Source: CAZBDV01 sp964490765 (lineage in GTDB: Bacteria > Cloacimonadota > Cloacimonadia > Cloacimonadales > JAJBBL01). From it: a stretch of 64,000 bases of DNA. The stretch spans positions 170,497 through 234,496 of the forward strand of contig CAZBDV010000001.1 of the NCBI GenBank assembly GCA_964490765.1. Reading direction: 5' to 3'. Position 1 is the stretch's first letter. The number at the start of each line of letters is the position of its first letter. The translations under genes were made by a program, and so were the position numbers. The notes under the pieces were generated by a model that was given only the letters and a program-made list of their open reading frames with translations, ran no database searches and was not told the DNA's origin. Shown in pieces: positions 8,499 through 18,068 of this stretch.

Positions 8499-10975
8499 GT
8501 TTTTTCGAGTGTCCTGAGTGTCTGTTCGAGTAGTTGCCTGATCTCTATTATCTGATAGAGCAAAGCCGTATCATCCTTTATCGATTGTTTCATCCTTTCA
8601 CTGTAGTTATCTAGAGTGAACTGCTCTGTTCTGCTCGCCTCAGGATAATAATCCTGCAGGTAATGAAAAGCAAAGATATCCAATTCCAGCTCCATCAGAA
8701 TCTCCAGCAAATTCCTTATGACCTCGAATCTCTTTGAGAAGTCGGGATAATCGTGATATAGAATCAACAGCGTCCTGATCGATTCGGTATATTGATCAAG
8801 AGAATAGTAAGCTAGATTGGAGAGAAAGAGAGCATCTTCATGATATTTACTGTTACCAGTGGCCAGAATCAGTTCGATATAGGATAAGGCTTCTTCATAC
8901 TGCTTCTGATATATGCTGTTGACTGCGAGCTGGTAATAAAGCTTATCTTTTTCTGATCTTTGATCAAGCTCCAATAACATATGATAGATCTCATTTGCCT
9001 GATTATAGAGGAATGCCCGCTCGTAGACTATTGCCAGTACGCTCAAATAGTCGAAACCAATCTCTTCATCATCAGTAACATCGATCAGGTCAACCAGAAA
9101 ATCGATCGACTTTCTTGGTTCCTGGTTGACCAGAATACTCTCAATCTGTTGCAGGGCATTCCGTTTAATGCTGGCATTATCGCTATTCTGATGTAGACTA
9201 AGAAAGATATTCAAAGCCCTTTCTGAATTTCGTAATTCCTTATATGCCATAGCAGAGTAGTAATGCAACGAATCACGGTTATCTTCTGGAGAGAGGCTAT
9301 CCAGAAAACTATCTATAAAATTTATCGTTCTATAATACTGGTTCTGATTGAGATAGAATTTCGCCAGGTCGTGTGCCAGTTGTTTATTATATCTATTATC
9401 CGGATACTTTTCTAAGTATGAGAGAACAAACTCTTCAGAATCACGATATTCACCCAGTGCGAATCGAAGTTTCTCAAGTTTAAGGATAGTATTATGGTCT
9501 TTCTTATATTCCAGCGCTTCTTCAAAATATTGGATTGCTTTTTCCTTTTCATCCTCTTCAAGATGATACTCACCAAGTAGGTTTAGCATAGCAAACCTCT
9601 CCTGAGAAGAAAATTCATTTCCGTATTTCTCATAAAACGCTTCATAAGCAGGAAAATCCTCCGTATTCTCCAGTGTTGTGAAATAACTGCGGATAAACTG
9701 ATGATCATTCTGAGGAATTGAATATCTCTGGAGGTAGTAATCAAAATAATACCTGGCAGAATGATAGTTTTCAGTATGTGTATAAAGCTTGGAGAGGTTA
9801 ATTGCAGCTAATGAATCATATAGACTTTTTGCGGGTTCCAGGTTCTTTATCCAGTAATACGCTGTACTGTTATAACGGTAATAGCCCATGAAACAATAGC
9901 CTATTGCATGATTGGCGTATTCTTCATCGATTTCTTCAAAGGATAGATACTTACGGAATTTCGTTTCTGCTTCCCTGAACTGATTTGAGTAATAGAGGAT
10001 TTCTCCGGAAACCAGGTTTAAAAGAGGGTAACGGGCAAATTCTTCATCTGTCAGGGAAGTCATAATCGTTTGGGCTGTTTTATAATGACCAGATTCCCAG
10101 GCAATGAAGAGATCAATGTAAGTTCTGATCTCCTCATCTTCAAATAGCAAAGCCAATCTGCTTGCTTCATCGATCATGTTCTGTTCTAAAAGAGTGATTA
10201 TGAAATTGCTCTTTGCTGTATCTGTAAGACTTTGAGTACTGTCAGGTATCATTTCCGGAGCTTGTAAGATGTATGATATGAGAGATAGATATTCATAAGC
10301 AACTTCCTGGTAAAGCTGGGTTCCGGAAGCAAGAACATTTTCCATAAAGGATCCTGCTATGCTGTATCGTTCGAGATTGAAGTATGCTACACCGAGTATG
10401 AAATTTTTCTCTCCTTCATTATAGATTTCATTGGGGAAGACATCTGTGAGATCAACAACCTGCTGATAGTTTTCACTACGTAATAACGCATATAACGTTT
10501 TCTTATAGATGTCGTGAATCGAATCAGGGTAAAATCTCCTCTGAAGCTCTATGAAGTCAGTAATCTTATCATAACGGTCTTCATTGATGGCGGATATAAT
10601 ATAATACTCGATCAGTTCATCAAACAGCTTAATAGCCATTCTGCCCGGCAGGTTGTCAATATATGTAAACACTTCAGAATAAAAACCGGATAAGAATAAT
10701 AATTCTGTATGCAGAAGGAGATACTCTTCCTGGCTGTAAGGATTGTTGATCCTGTTTAGAAGCTTGAGAGCCTCTTCAAACTCATTTTCATCTCTGAGCA
10801 GGAGTGCCTCTCGATATATATCCCGGTCTATGTCGGACAGACGGGTATCATATGAGTACCTTATCACAAGATCTTCAGATAAACTGGAGCACACAGAGAT
10901 TAAATATATCGGTGACAGTATAATCACTCCGGTTATAACAACCGCAAGAAACGATCTGCCAATATTTGTTCTCAT
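8495..10975 (-). CDS. Long TPR-repeat protein with N-terminal signal or anchor
   Basis: An 826-residue protein with an N-terminal hydrophobic segment (about residues 8-28, ending near S-V-C-S-S) that could be a signal peptide or a membrane anchor. The rest is almost entirely helical and rich in Tyr, Leu and Glu, with degenerate tetratricopeptide-like repeats such as E-K-A-I-Q-Y-F-E-E-A-L-E-Y and Y-Q-L-A-V-N-S-I-Y-Q-K-Q-Y-E-E-A. It resembles the tol-pal YbgF/BamD-like repeat proteins in general style but I recognise no specific family. It is the fifth gene of the minus-strand run starting with apbE and overlaps the PHP gene by 4 nt. A role as an envelope scaffold is inference. Confidence 0.7.
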   Translation of the reverse strand: MRTNIGRSFLAVVITGVIILSPIYLISVCSSLSEDLVIRYSYDTRLSDIDRDIYREALLLRDENEFEEALKLLNRINNPYSQEEYLLLHTELLFLSGFYSEVFTYIDNLPGRMAIKLFDELIEYYIISAINEDRYDKITDFIELQRRFYPDSIHDIYKKTLYALLRSENYQQVVDLTDVFPNEIYNEGEKNFILGVAYFNLERYSIAGSFMENVLASGTQLYQEVAYEYLSLISYILQAPEMIPDSTQSLTDTAKSNFIITLLEQNMIDEASRLALLFEDEEIRTYIDLFIAWESGHYKTAQTIMTSLTDEEFARYPLLNLVSGEILYYSNQFREAETKFRKYLSFEEIDEEYANHAIGYCFMGYYRYNSTAYYWIKNLEPAKSLYDSLAAINLSKLYTHTENYHSARYYFDYYLQRYSIPQNDHQFIRSYFTTLENTEDFPAYEAFYEKYGNEFSSQERFAMLNLLGEYHLEEDEKEKAIQYFEEALEYKKDHNTILKLEKLRFALGEYRDSEEFVLSYLEKYPDNRYNKQLAHDLAKFYLNQNQYYRTINFIDSFLDSLSPEDNRDSLHYYSAMAYKELRNSERALNIFLSLHQNSDNASIKRNALQQIESILVNQEPRKSIDFLVDLIDVTDDEEIGFDYLSVLAIVYERAFLYNQANEIYHMLLELDQRSEKDKLYYQLAVNSIYQKQYEEALSYIELILATGNSKYHEDALFLSNLAYYSLDQYTESIRTLLILYHDYPDFSKRFEVIRNLLEILMELELDIFAFHYLQDYYPEASRTEQFTLDNYSERMKQSIKDDTALLYQIIEIRQLLEQTLRTLEKT

Positions 10976-11128
10976 CTGACTATCCGGTATATTTTTTAAA
11001 ATCCTCTTCTGACCGGGATACTGGTTCTATTAAATTCTCGCTGTACTTATCTTTCTACTGCTAAACAGATGACACCAGAATTACCGGCATAGAGCATTCA
11101 ACTTTATTATTTTTGATAAATCGCTAAG

Positions 11129-11926
11129 TCAAGAAATTCTTCTTTGACCAGAGGGATTAGGGATCTTATCTGCAGCAAAGAGTGCTGCCCCCAGGGCTCC
11201 TGTATAGAGCGGATCTGCAGGAATGATAATATCCAGTTGCAACTCATCTGCCAGCGCCTGACGTATTGCAGGATTTAGTGCCACTCCTCCAGTCAGAGCA
11301 ACAGGAGGTTTCCAACTAATCATAGAGAGTAGATTCCTGATCCTCTGGGCTATTGAACGGTGAACACCCATAATGATATCTTCTCTGCTGACTTTCTTAT
11401 TAATCAGGGAAATAATCTCTGATTCAGCAAAAACGACACAGGTACTCGTTATCTCGACTCTCTTTTCTGAAAGCAACCCGAGTTCACCAAGAGAATCAAT
11501 CTTTAACTGAAAGAGTTCAGCTATCTTTTCCAGAAAACATCCTGTTCCGGCAGCACATTTATCATTCATGGCAAACTCCAAAGCGCTTCCTGTATCATTG
11601 AGTGAGATCACTTTGGAGTCCTGCCCACCAATATCAATCAAAGTTGCAGCTTGAGGCAAGAAAGTCTTTACACCCCTGGCGTGACAGCTGATCTCAGATA
11701 TGTAGTTGACATTCAACAATTTTCTCCCATAACCCGTAGCACATATTGTCACCCTATCTTTTGTGAGATTATGTGAGTCAAGAGTAATATCAAGCAGCTT
11801 TTCTCCATTTTCTTGGGGAGTAGTTCCACTATCAAGCTGAATCTTATAGACGATTCTACTCTCTTCCCGATTCCAGAGAATAAGTTTGCAGTTTCTTGAC
11901 CCGATATCGATTCCGACAGAAAACAT
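11129..11926 (-). CDS. 2-hydroxyacyl-CoA dehydratase activase-type ATPase (BcrAD/BadF/HgdC)
   Basis: A 265-residue ASKHA-fold ATPase of the archerase type. The N-terminus has G-I-D-I-G-S-R-N-C-K and the phosphate-binding I-D-I-G-G-Q-D-S-K (about 97-105). The cluster ligands are present: Cys124 in N-D-K-C-A-A-G-T-G and Cys163 in S-T-C-V-V-F-A-E-S-E. A homodimer should hold one [4Fe-4S] between its subunits and pass a high-energy electron to a partner enzyme on ATP hydrolysis. The start is placed at ATG 11926, where the family fold begins; a GTG at 11974 is 3 nt after GGAG and is possible. No dehydratase or benzoyl-CoA reductase subunit is in the window, so the partner is unknown. Confidence 0.85.
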   Translation of the reverse strand: MFSVGIDIGSRNCKLILWNREESRIVYKIQLDSGTTPQENGEKLLDITLDSHNLTKDRVTICATGYGRKLLNVNYISEISCHARGVKTFLPQAATLIDIGGQDSKVISLNDTGSALEFAMNDKCAAGTGCFLEKIAELFQLKIDSLGELGLLSEKRVEITSTCVVFAESEIISLINKKVSREDIIMGVHRSIAQRIRNLLSMISWKPPVALTGGVALNPAIRQALADELQLDIIIPADPLYTGALGAALFAADKIPNPSGQRRIS

Positions 11927-11974
11927 ATATTTGACTCTACCAGTATCTACAAAGTAATCGGCGCATAGTATCAC

Positions 11975-14548
11975 CTACTCCAGCACATGGACATAGAGAG
12001 AATCAGCCCTAAAATACTCATTTGCTATGTCCTGCAGATCGTTGACTCTGACCTTCTGCAGTCTCTTCTCCCTGTTAACATAAAAGTCGTACCCGTAACC
12101 GAGAACATCTAGCATTGCTATAGCTGACGACTGTCCCAGGACACTCTCTTCTGCTCTCAATCTCTGCCCTCTGATCGTATTCTTGGCTATTTCCAGCTCT
12201 GATTCAGTGACACCTCTCTTCTTTATATCTTCCAATATACCGGTAATCAGTTTCTGGGTCGCGTTACTATATCTTTTATCAACCATAGCACTTGCAACAA
12301 AAACCCCACTCTCTTTCAGCGAGATAAAATCAAATCCAACACTGTAAGCCCAGCCCCGCTTCTCTCGTAATTCTTCACAGAGACGTGAACTCATATCACC
12401 ACCAATAACGTAGGCTAAAAGATGAAAAGCAGTATTCTTCTCAATCTCTTTCGAGGAGCAGCCGAAACCACCGACATGGATAATTGCTTGCTGATTATGA
12501 GCCAATCTGTTTTTTCTCATCAAGTTGCCCGGATTGATTATCATCTTCTGCGGCTGTTTTTCTGTAATCGTTTGCCCGTTGTTGAATATCCTTTCGCAAT
12601 TGAAGAGTGTATCCTCGAAATCAAAATCACCAACGATAGAGAGAGACATGTCGGTAAGATTATAATATTCTTTAAACCAGTTAACTACCTGCTTGCGAGA
12701 AATTTTGCGCAGAGTAGTCTTCGTTCCCTCTTTTTCCAATAGATTGCTGTCTCGGCCAAATATCTGTCGTTTCCAGAGATGAGCAGCATAGTATCCGGGG
12801 AAATCTTTTGCCCTGTCCAGATTACTGAGTAGCGTTTTCTGGATGTTATAAAAATGTTCTGCTGGAAAGAGCGGAAATCTGATCACATCGCCAAGAAGTT
12901 CCAGACTGGTAGCAAACATCTCTGAAAAACACTTGATCTTGACCAGGGTAACCTCTTCCTGAGCTGATACGTCGAGTTGTATCCCATGTCTGGAGCAGTA
13001 TTCCAGCAGTTGATCGTAGCTGTTCTTCTCATTACCATAGAGCAGTAAGATAGAGGTGAGGAGATTTATACCCCTCTGACCGGTCTTTTCATTGAGTTGA
13101 GAAACGGGGAAAGCTGCAGTAATCCCGATAGTGGGCCTTCCGATAACCCTTTTCATCATAACCCTGGTACCACTCATCAGGTTAGACTCGTAAAACTCAC
13201 CTCTGGTCGCCCCGTTTGCGATCTTCTTTATCTGAAGTTTTCTGACCTTATCCCTGATTCTTTTCTTGCAGTCAAAACTCTTACCCAGATGAAATATCCC
13301 GAGTTGTTCAAAACTGTAAAATCGCTTCAGAGTACTCAGCAACGATTTTTCTGAGATTCTACGTATAATCTTCGGATAGTCGATAAATAGCTTATAGTTA
13401 CCTAACAACTCTTCTGTTCCGAGACTCATTCCGAGATACTGCATATATTCAAAAGAGTAACGATGTGAGTGAAGCAGTTCAGTTCGGGCCTGGTCTATTT
13501 CATCAATACTGAATCCGAAATGCCTAATTTTGTTGTATTCTTCAAGAAAGATATCGACTATTCTCTCGACGTATGAATTATCTTTCGGAATTATCAATAT
13601 TATCGAAATACCGTCGTAGATACCGGTAAAAGACTCAACCCTTATCTGATCAACTAGCTTTTCTTTCACAAAGAGCCTTCTGTATAACCTCGATTTCTTT
13701 CCCACAGCAAATATCCTGGTTATCAACCCGAGAGTATGTGACTCTGGTTTTGTATCAGAAAGTTCGGGAATCGTGAATCCGAGTAAGGATTTACCAATAT
13801 TCTTCTGCATGGCATCTATGGTGAATTTTTGGGGATATAGAGTCTTCGATGGTTTGAAACTATCAAGATTGGACCTTAGAGCTTTCCTGTCACTCGTCTT
13901 CCAATCAGCAAAATAGTGGCTTATCTCTTCGATGAATTCACCCTTATCAAAATCTCCATTTACGATTAGGAAGCAATTTTCTGGCCTGTAGTATTTTCTG
14001 TAAAAGCTCCTTAATTTGTCAGCTGTTGCCTCTGACAGAGATTTTTTGCTGCCGATAATCGGCTTCTTATACGGGCTCTCCTCAAAGTAGAGATTGGGTA
14101 TCTTCTCCAGAAAAAAGTCTTCTGGGTCGTTCTCATACTGATTCAACTCCTCCAGAACTACTCCCTTCTCATAAGCAAAATCGAGATCCGAAAAATTGGC
14201 ATTCCTGGCCATTTCACTCAGAATTTCCAGCCCTTCTTTGCCAAATCTGGAAGAGAGAGTAAGATAATAACAGGTGGAGTCGAATTCCGTATAAGCATTA
14301 ATATTGCTTCCTAGATAGGAAGCCCGGAGAGTAAGCTGATTGGCGGGAAATCTCTCCGTCGATTTGAAGACAAGATGCTCCATCAGATGTGAATATCCTG
14401 CCTCATCTTCTGCTTCCCAGCAGGAACCAATCCTGACAAACAGTTGTAGAGATATCACCTTATGTGCGTGATGCGGTGTCAGAATCACCTTGAATCCGTT
14501 ATCGAGTATAACGGAATCTATCTTTTTTACAATCTTCTCTTCCTGCAT
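11975..14548 (-). CDS. M16-family zinc metallopeptidase, two-half form
   Basis: An 857-residue pitrilysin/processing-peptidase-type enzyme. The inverted zinc motif H-L-M-E-H lies at residues 54-58, with a downstream V-L-E-E-L acidic ligand near residue 133. A first half (about 10-430) is followed by a second M16 half that lacks the zinc motif, as is usual, and carries the R-x-x-R-G-W-A-Y-S-V segment late in the sequence. There is no signal peptide, so it may act in the cytoplasm or be exported in an unrecognised way. Family members degrade peptides or remove leader peptides. It sits between folE2 (71 nt upstream) and the activase (48 nt downstream). Confidence 0.9.
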   Translation of the reverse strand: MQEEKIVKKIDSVILDNGFKVILTPHHAHKVISLQLFVRIGSCWEAEDEAGYSHLMEHLVFKSTERFPANQLTLRASYLGSNINAYTEFDSTCYYLTLSSRFGKEGLEILSEMARNANFSDLDFAYEKGVVLEELNQYENDPEDFFLEKIPNLYFEESPYKKPIIGSKKSLSEATADKLRSFYRKYYRPENCFLIVNGDFDKGEFIEEISHYFADWKTSDRKALRSNLDSFKPSKTLYPQKFTIDAMQKNIGKSLLGFTIPELSDTKPESHTLGLITRIFAVGKKSRLYRRLFVKEKLVDQIRVESFTGIYDGISIILIIPKDNSYVERIVDIFLEEYNKIRHFGFSIDEIDQARTELLHSHRYSFEYMQYLGMSLGTEELLGNYKLFIDYPKIIRRISEKSLLSTLKRFYSFEQLGIFHLGKSFDCKKRIRDKVRKLQIKKIANGATRGEFYESNLMSGTRVMMKRVIGRPTIGITAAFPVSQLNEKTGQRGINLLTSILLLYGNEKNSYDQLLEYCSRHGIQLDVSAQEEVTLVKIKCFSEMFATSLELLGDVIRFPLFPAEHFYNIQKTLLSNLDRAKDFPGYYAAHLWKRQIFGRDSNLLEKEGTKTTLRKISRKQVVNWFKEYYNLTDMSLSIVGDFDFEDTLFNCERIFNNGQTITEKQPQKMIINPGNLMRKNRLAHNQQAIIHVGGFGCSSKEIEKNTAFHLLAYVIGGDMSSRLCEELREKRGWAYSVGFDFISLKESGVFVASAMVDKRYSNATQKLITGILEDIKKRGVTESELEIAKNTIRGQRLRAEESVLGQSSAIAMLDVLGYGYDFYVNREKRLQKVRVNDLQDIANEYFRADSLYVHVLE

Positions 14549-14619
14549 ATAATTAACTTCTACCTTCTTCTTCTGTAATCTTTTCTTTCAAGATAAAAAA
14601 ATTTGTAAATCTCTCTCCC

Positions 14620-15402
14620 CTATTCACTACCCTTTTGCCATTCCAGATAGGCATAGGCATTATGGTTGTGAATGGATTCGTAGTTTTCCGAAGATATCTG
14701 GAACCCGGTTACTCTCTGATCTTTCTTCAAAAGGATCGCCAGGTCACGAACTATATCCTCGACAAATTGGGGTTTCTCGTAACCCTGCTCTGTAACGAAT
14801 TTCTCATCTTCACGCTTGAGCAAGGAGTAAACCTCGGAACTGGCAACCGACTCAACATACTCAATGATCTCTTCGAGCCAGATAAAATCATTGTAACCGA
14901 GCAATACGGTTACAATAGAACGCTGGTTATGTGCTCCATACTTACTGATCTCTTTCGAACAGGGACAGACTGTGGTAATTGGAACCTCAACCCCTATATT
15001 GAGTTCATAGTCTTCACAAAGAGAAGCGATGCAGACGCAATCGTAACTCAACATAGAGGGAATGCCGGAAACCGGTGCTTTCTTTTCCATAAAGTAAGGA
15101 AACTTCAGTTTGATATAAGCTCTGTCTGCTTCTAATCTATCTTTTATACTTTCCAACATCCTGGGTAGATTCTCTATCAGATCCTCCTGATGATAACTGT
15201 TAAGTACCTCAATGAACCTGCTCATATGTGTTCCTCTGTAATAATGAGGTAACTCCACGAAAAAATCTATTTCTGCTATCGTCTTCTGCAATCCCTGAGT
15301 TCTGTCCTGCACAACAATCGGATATTTGAGATTCTTTACTCCGACCTTATCTATTGTCTCCTGCCGCGTATCTTTAGATCCCTGTATGTCTTTTCCGAGC
15401 AT
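14620..15402 (-). CDS. folE2: GTP cyclohydrolase FolE2 (type IB)
   Basis: Opens GTP to 7,8-dihydroneopterin triphosphate, the entry to folate and queuosine-type deazapurines. The 260 residues show the FolE2 signature: Y-R-G-T-H-M-S-R-F near residue 55, S-Y-D-C-V-C, and the metal site V-C-P-C-S-K-E-I-S (Cys146/Cys148) followed by G-A-H-N-Q-R (His158). FolE2 is the metal-flexible alternative to the zinc enzyme FolE. GAGG lies a few bases before the ATG. It is the second gene of the run, 35 nt after apbE. No other folate gene is adjacent. Confidence 0.95.
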   Translation of the reverse strand: MLGKDIQGSKDTRQETIDKVGVKNLKYPIVVQDRTQGLQKTIAEIDFFVELPHYYRGTHMSRFIEVLNSYHQEDLIENLPRMLESIKDRLEADRAYIKLKFPYFMEKKAPVSGIPSMLSYDCVCIASLCEDYELNIGVEVPITTVCPCSKEISKYGAHNQRSIVTVLLGYNDFIWLEEIIEYVESVASSEVYSLLKREDEKFVTEQGYEKPQFVEDIVRDLAILLKKDQRVTGFQISSENYESIHNHNAYAYLEWQKGSE

Positions 15403-15437
15403 TTTACTGTTCCTCTAATTCTGATAAATTTGCCTGC

Positions 15438-16487
15438 TTAACCTTCAACCATATATTTCCTGATACCCTCGGTCCTTAAAGAAACTATCTCTTCTTCATC
15501 CTGATAGTAGATTATACACTCTGCTCCCTTGTATCTCTTTACCAGTTCGATACCATCTTCTGGTGGGAGAAGAAAGACAGCCGTTGACAACATATCGGCC
15601 AGAGTAGCATCGGGAGCAATAACGGTTACCGAGAAGATATTTTCTACAGGATAACCGGTCAGAGGATTAATGATGTGATGATAACGTCGTCCCTCGTATT
15701 CGAAATATCTCTCATAATCTCCTGAAGTCACTACTGCAGTATCACTCAATTCCAGAACAGCAATGATATCATTCTTATCACGAGGATGCTGGATCCCTAT
15801 TCTCTGGTTACCACCTCTATCGCCAAACAGAAGTATATCTCCACCAGCATTGATATGCCCTGATTCGATACCCCTGGATTGAGCAAATGCTACTGCTTTA
15901 TCGATTATGTACCCTTTAGCTAGGCTACCAAAATTTAGTTTCAGTCCAGGTGGACGAACCAGATAGCCATATCTTTCATCACTTATCTCATCTAGAGGCT
16001 CATCTGTCTGAGTGTCAATCGAATAATAACCGTAACGGATTTTATCGAAACCGACATTCGCCTGAGCAAGTCTCACTGAATCAGCAGGGGGTGGCATGGT
16101 CCTATCAATATCCCAGATCTCTGAGAGGCTCCCTATTGTGACATCATATAAACCTTCGGTCTCCTCGTAAAATATCTCTGCCAGATTGAGTATTTCGAAA
16201 AATTCTCTGTCTATCGTTAAACTATCATCTTCACTATGGTTGATACCCCAGAGATAGCTATCAGGATCGTAATATGAGTACTTCTTCTCGTAAGTGGAGA
16301 TGAGAGTAATGGTGCTGTCCAGTAGGGCTGGAACATTCTGCTGCCTGGCACTGAAGGATATCTCTACCAGTGTATCCATCAAAAAACGTGACCTGGTTTC
16401 AGTAAATGTCTGAACCCTGTAGCGATATACCGCTATCAGGACTACTACCAATAAAATCGCAATGTTAATTATATCTCTTCTTTTCAT
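15438..16487 (-). CDS. apbE: FAD:protein FMN transferase
   Basis: Attaches FMN covalently to a Thr or Ser of exported flavoproteins such as the Rnf and Nqr subunits. The 349-residue protein has an N-terminal hydrophobic segment (about 7-23) without a lipobox Cys, then M-D-T-L-V-E-I-S, N-F-G-S-L-A-K-G-Y-I-I-D-K-A, H-I-N-A-G-G-D-I and the Mg-binding H-I-I-N-P-L-T-G-Y-P-V, all classic for ApbE. It is the first gene of the minus-strand run, preceded by GGAAG at good spacing. No rnf or nqr genes are in the window, so its flavoprotein substrate is elsewhere. Confidence 0.95.
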   Translation of the reverse strand: MKRRDIINIAILLVVVLIAVYRYRVQTFTETRSRFLMDTLVEISFSARQQNVPALLDSTITLISTYEKKYSYYDPDSYLWGINHSEDDSLTIDREFFEILNLAEIFYEETEGLYDVTIGSLSEIWDIDRTMPPPADSVRLAQANVGFDKIRYGYYSIDTQTDEPLDEISDERYGYLVRPPGLKLNFGSLAKGYIIDKAVAFAQSRGIESGHINAGGDILLFGDRGGNQRIGIQHPRDKNDIIAVLELSDTAVVTSGDYERYFEYEGRRYHHIINPLTGYPVENIFSVTVIAPDATLADMLSTAVFLLPPEDGIELVKRYKGAECIIYYQDEEEIVSLRTEGIRKYMVEG

Positions 16488-16733
16488 TATTCTTCCTGTC
16501 TCGACCGCATTCGAGTGTTATCTGCATAATATTTCAAATAATTAAACCACTTCAATATTGTCAACCCAAAGGATATAGGTGATTTAAATCTGGAGAGCAA
16601 TGGGCAATATCAAATGAGGTTAGTAATTGGCCACAATTAAAAAATTCTTGACTTTTAGTGAAAGGGACGTTTTTTTAAAAAACGGTTGAAATTAAAAATT
16701 CAGCCTGATAATTCGAAAATGGAGGTTAACCTT

Positions 16734-17588
16734 ATGAAATCGGTTATGAAAACATTGATTCCCTGTCTATTTATCATCTATCTGCTAACGCTTACTGTCT
16801 GCCTGTGTTCTGCAGAAAGGGATGTATCGGTTGAACAGATCATTGATAACTATCGTCAGCACTATGAGGATTCTATCGCAAATATCGATGATTATACCGC
16901 CAAAACGGATCAGATGACTACCTACTATAAAAAGTATTACGATAATGGCAGGCCTTTCTTCAAAACAAAGACAGTATATGCCTCGGATGATATGCCAAAT
17001 GTAACTGAAGCAGCTTCTATAGAAAGTGATCTCTTTTCTCCGGAACTATATGATTCGCTGAGGGAAAATGCTGTCTACGAAGGAACAGCTGACGTTGATG
17101 GTTATACCACCCACGTAATCTATACAGAAGACATGGATGATCACGTTATAGTGCATAAAGAAGATGAAGATTCTATTAATTATGCTCGTATTTATATCGA
17201 TGCCGAAAAATGGATTATCCGCAAGCTGGAATTCGAAGTTGAAACCAGAGATCAAGACCAGCTCCTCACATTGCATCCCTCTATCACAATGGAAGATTAT
17301 CATGATATCGAAGGTTTATTGATTCCTTACAGGACTGTCGTGGTTATTGAAGGGCTTGGACAGAATCTCTCTGAAGAAGAACGACAGGAAGCTCTTACAG
17401 GACTTGCTGAAATGGAGAGGATGTTAGCCCAGATGTCCGGAGAAGAGAAAGAAAGGATGGAGAAGATGATGGGCTCCTCTTTTGAAGCTTACAAAAATAT
17501 GCTGGAGAGTGAGACACTGGAGATATCGCTTATCATCAACGAGGTCGAGGTAAATACCGGCCTGACTGATGAATTCTTTGAAGAATAA
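16734..17588 (+). CDS. Exported protein, possibly LolA-like fold
   Basis: A 284-residue exported protein of unproven function. The start at 16734 follows GGAGG (16721-16725) by 8 nt; an in-frame ATG at 16686 has no such site. A signal peptide (about residues 1-27, ending C-S-A-E) precedes a domain with D-D-Y-T-A-K-T-D and, later, I-Y-I-D-A-E-K-W-I-I-R-K-L-E-F. The latter resembles the I-D-x-x-x-x-x-x-x-K-x-E pattern of outer-membrane lipoprotein-sorting (LolA-like) proteins, a weak match. The C-terminal part is rich in Glu and Met. A TTGACT at 16648-16653 may be part of its promoter. Confidence 0.6.
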   Translation: MKSVMKTLIPCLFIIYLLTLTVCLCSAERDVSVEQIIDNYRQHYEDSIANIDDYTAKTDQMTTYYKKYYDNGRPFFKTKTVYASDDMPNVTEAASIESDLFSPELYDSLRENAVYEGTADVDGYTTHVIYTEDMDDHVIVHKEDEDSINYARIYIDAEKWIIRKLEFEVETRDQDQLLTLHPSITMEDYHDIEGLLIPYRTVVVIEGLGQNLSEEERQEALTGLAEMERMLAQMSGEEKERMEKMMGSSFEAYKNMLESETLEISLIINEVEVNTGLTDEFFEE

Positions 17589-17964
17589 ACCGGAAAATGT
17601 CGGTCCGCATCAGTGATTTTCTATAACCTTGAGCTTTATATACAAGTTAGATAGAGATAAGAGTACAAATAAGTAAGTAGTTATAGTTTATTATAACCTG
17701 ATAGACTTCTGATTAATCTACATTCAAACAGGTGATTTCAGGCTAGCGATTCAAGTCTATAAAATCTATCAGGAACCTTTAGGGAGTATGGGAGTCGGAA
17801 CGTGCCGACTCCCATGCTCCTAATTGAGTTAAGAGAAGCTTTCAGATATATCTTACAGTCGAACAGAAGAAATTTAAACCTGAAAAAAATGCCTTAGTCA
17901 TACTCTTACACCAATATCCTGTAAGAGAGTTTTGAGTCTTGATATCTAAAAGAGAATATAATGT
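17589..17964. other. Intergenic stretch with inverted repeats and no gene
   Basis: No convincing coding region on either strand. It holds three nested or neighbouring inverted repeats: CCTGATAGA at 17697-17705 with TCTATCAGG at 17765-17773, the strong palindrome at 17782-17821, and a weaker hairpin at 17903-17927 (CTCTTACA / TGTAAGAG, 9-nt loop, then AGTTTT). The last could stop transcription weakly before the promoter at 17965. Confidence 0.6.
17782..17821. repeat. Palindromic intergenic repeat, copy 1
   Basis: A 17-bp stem with a 6-nt loop (aacgtg); two pairs are G-T wobbles. The inner arm is GGAGTCGG, answered by CCGACTCC. There is no T-run on either side, so it does not look like an intrinsic terminator. 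The same core, also with a 6-nt loop but a different outer stem, recurs at 44671-44716. Two copies in 64 kb suggest a dispersed repeat family (REP-like), but a shared structural RNA role is also possible. Confidence 0.7.
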
Positions 17965-17993
17965 TTGACAAAATTTCGTTTCTTGCTTATATG
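17965..17993 (+). promoter_or_regulatory. Predicted promoter of the 18276 gene and its leader
   Basis: TTGACA at 17965-17970, 17-nt spacer, TATATG at 17988-17993. Transcription would start near 18000 and give a 5' leader of about 275 nt that contains the short ORF at 18069. The position relative to that ORF matches the promoter at 19766 to within one base. Confidence 0.5.
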
Positions 17994-18068
17994 GTTTTGT
18001 TGATTACGTTATGGAATTTGTTGACCCAAGATGATACACTGATTTTATCTATAAGGAGGATAAGAGAG

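Noticed and set aside
12422..12742. Plus-strand reading frame inside the M16 peptidase gene
   Set aside because: It is antisense to a well-supported gene and has no recognisable domain. The same applies to the other antisense frames, for example at 751-1140, 14635-15135 and 55715-56137.
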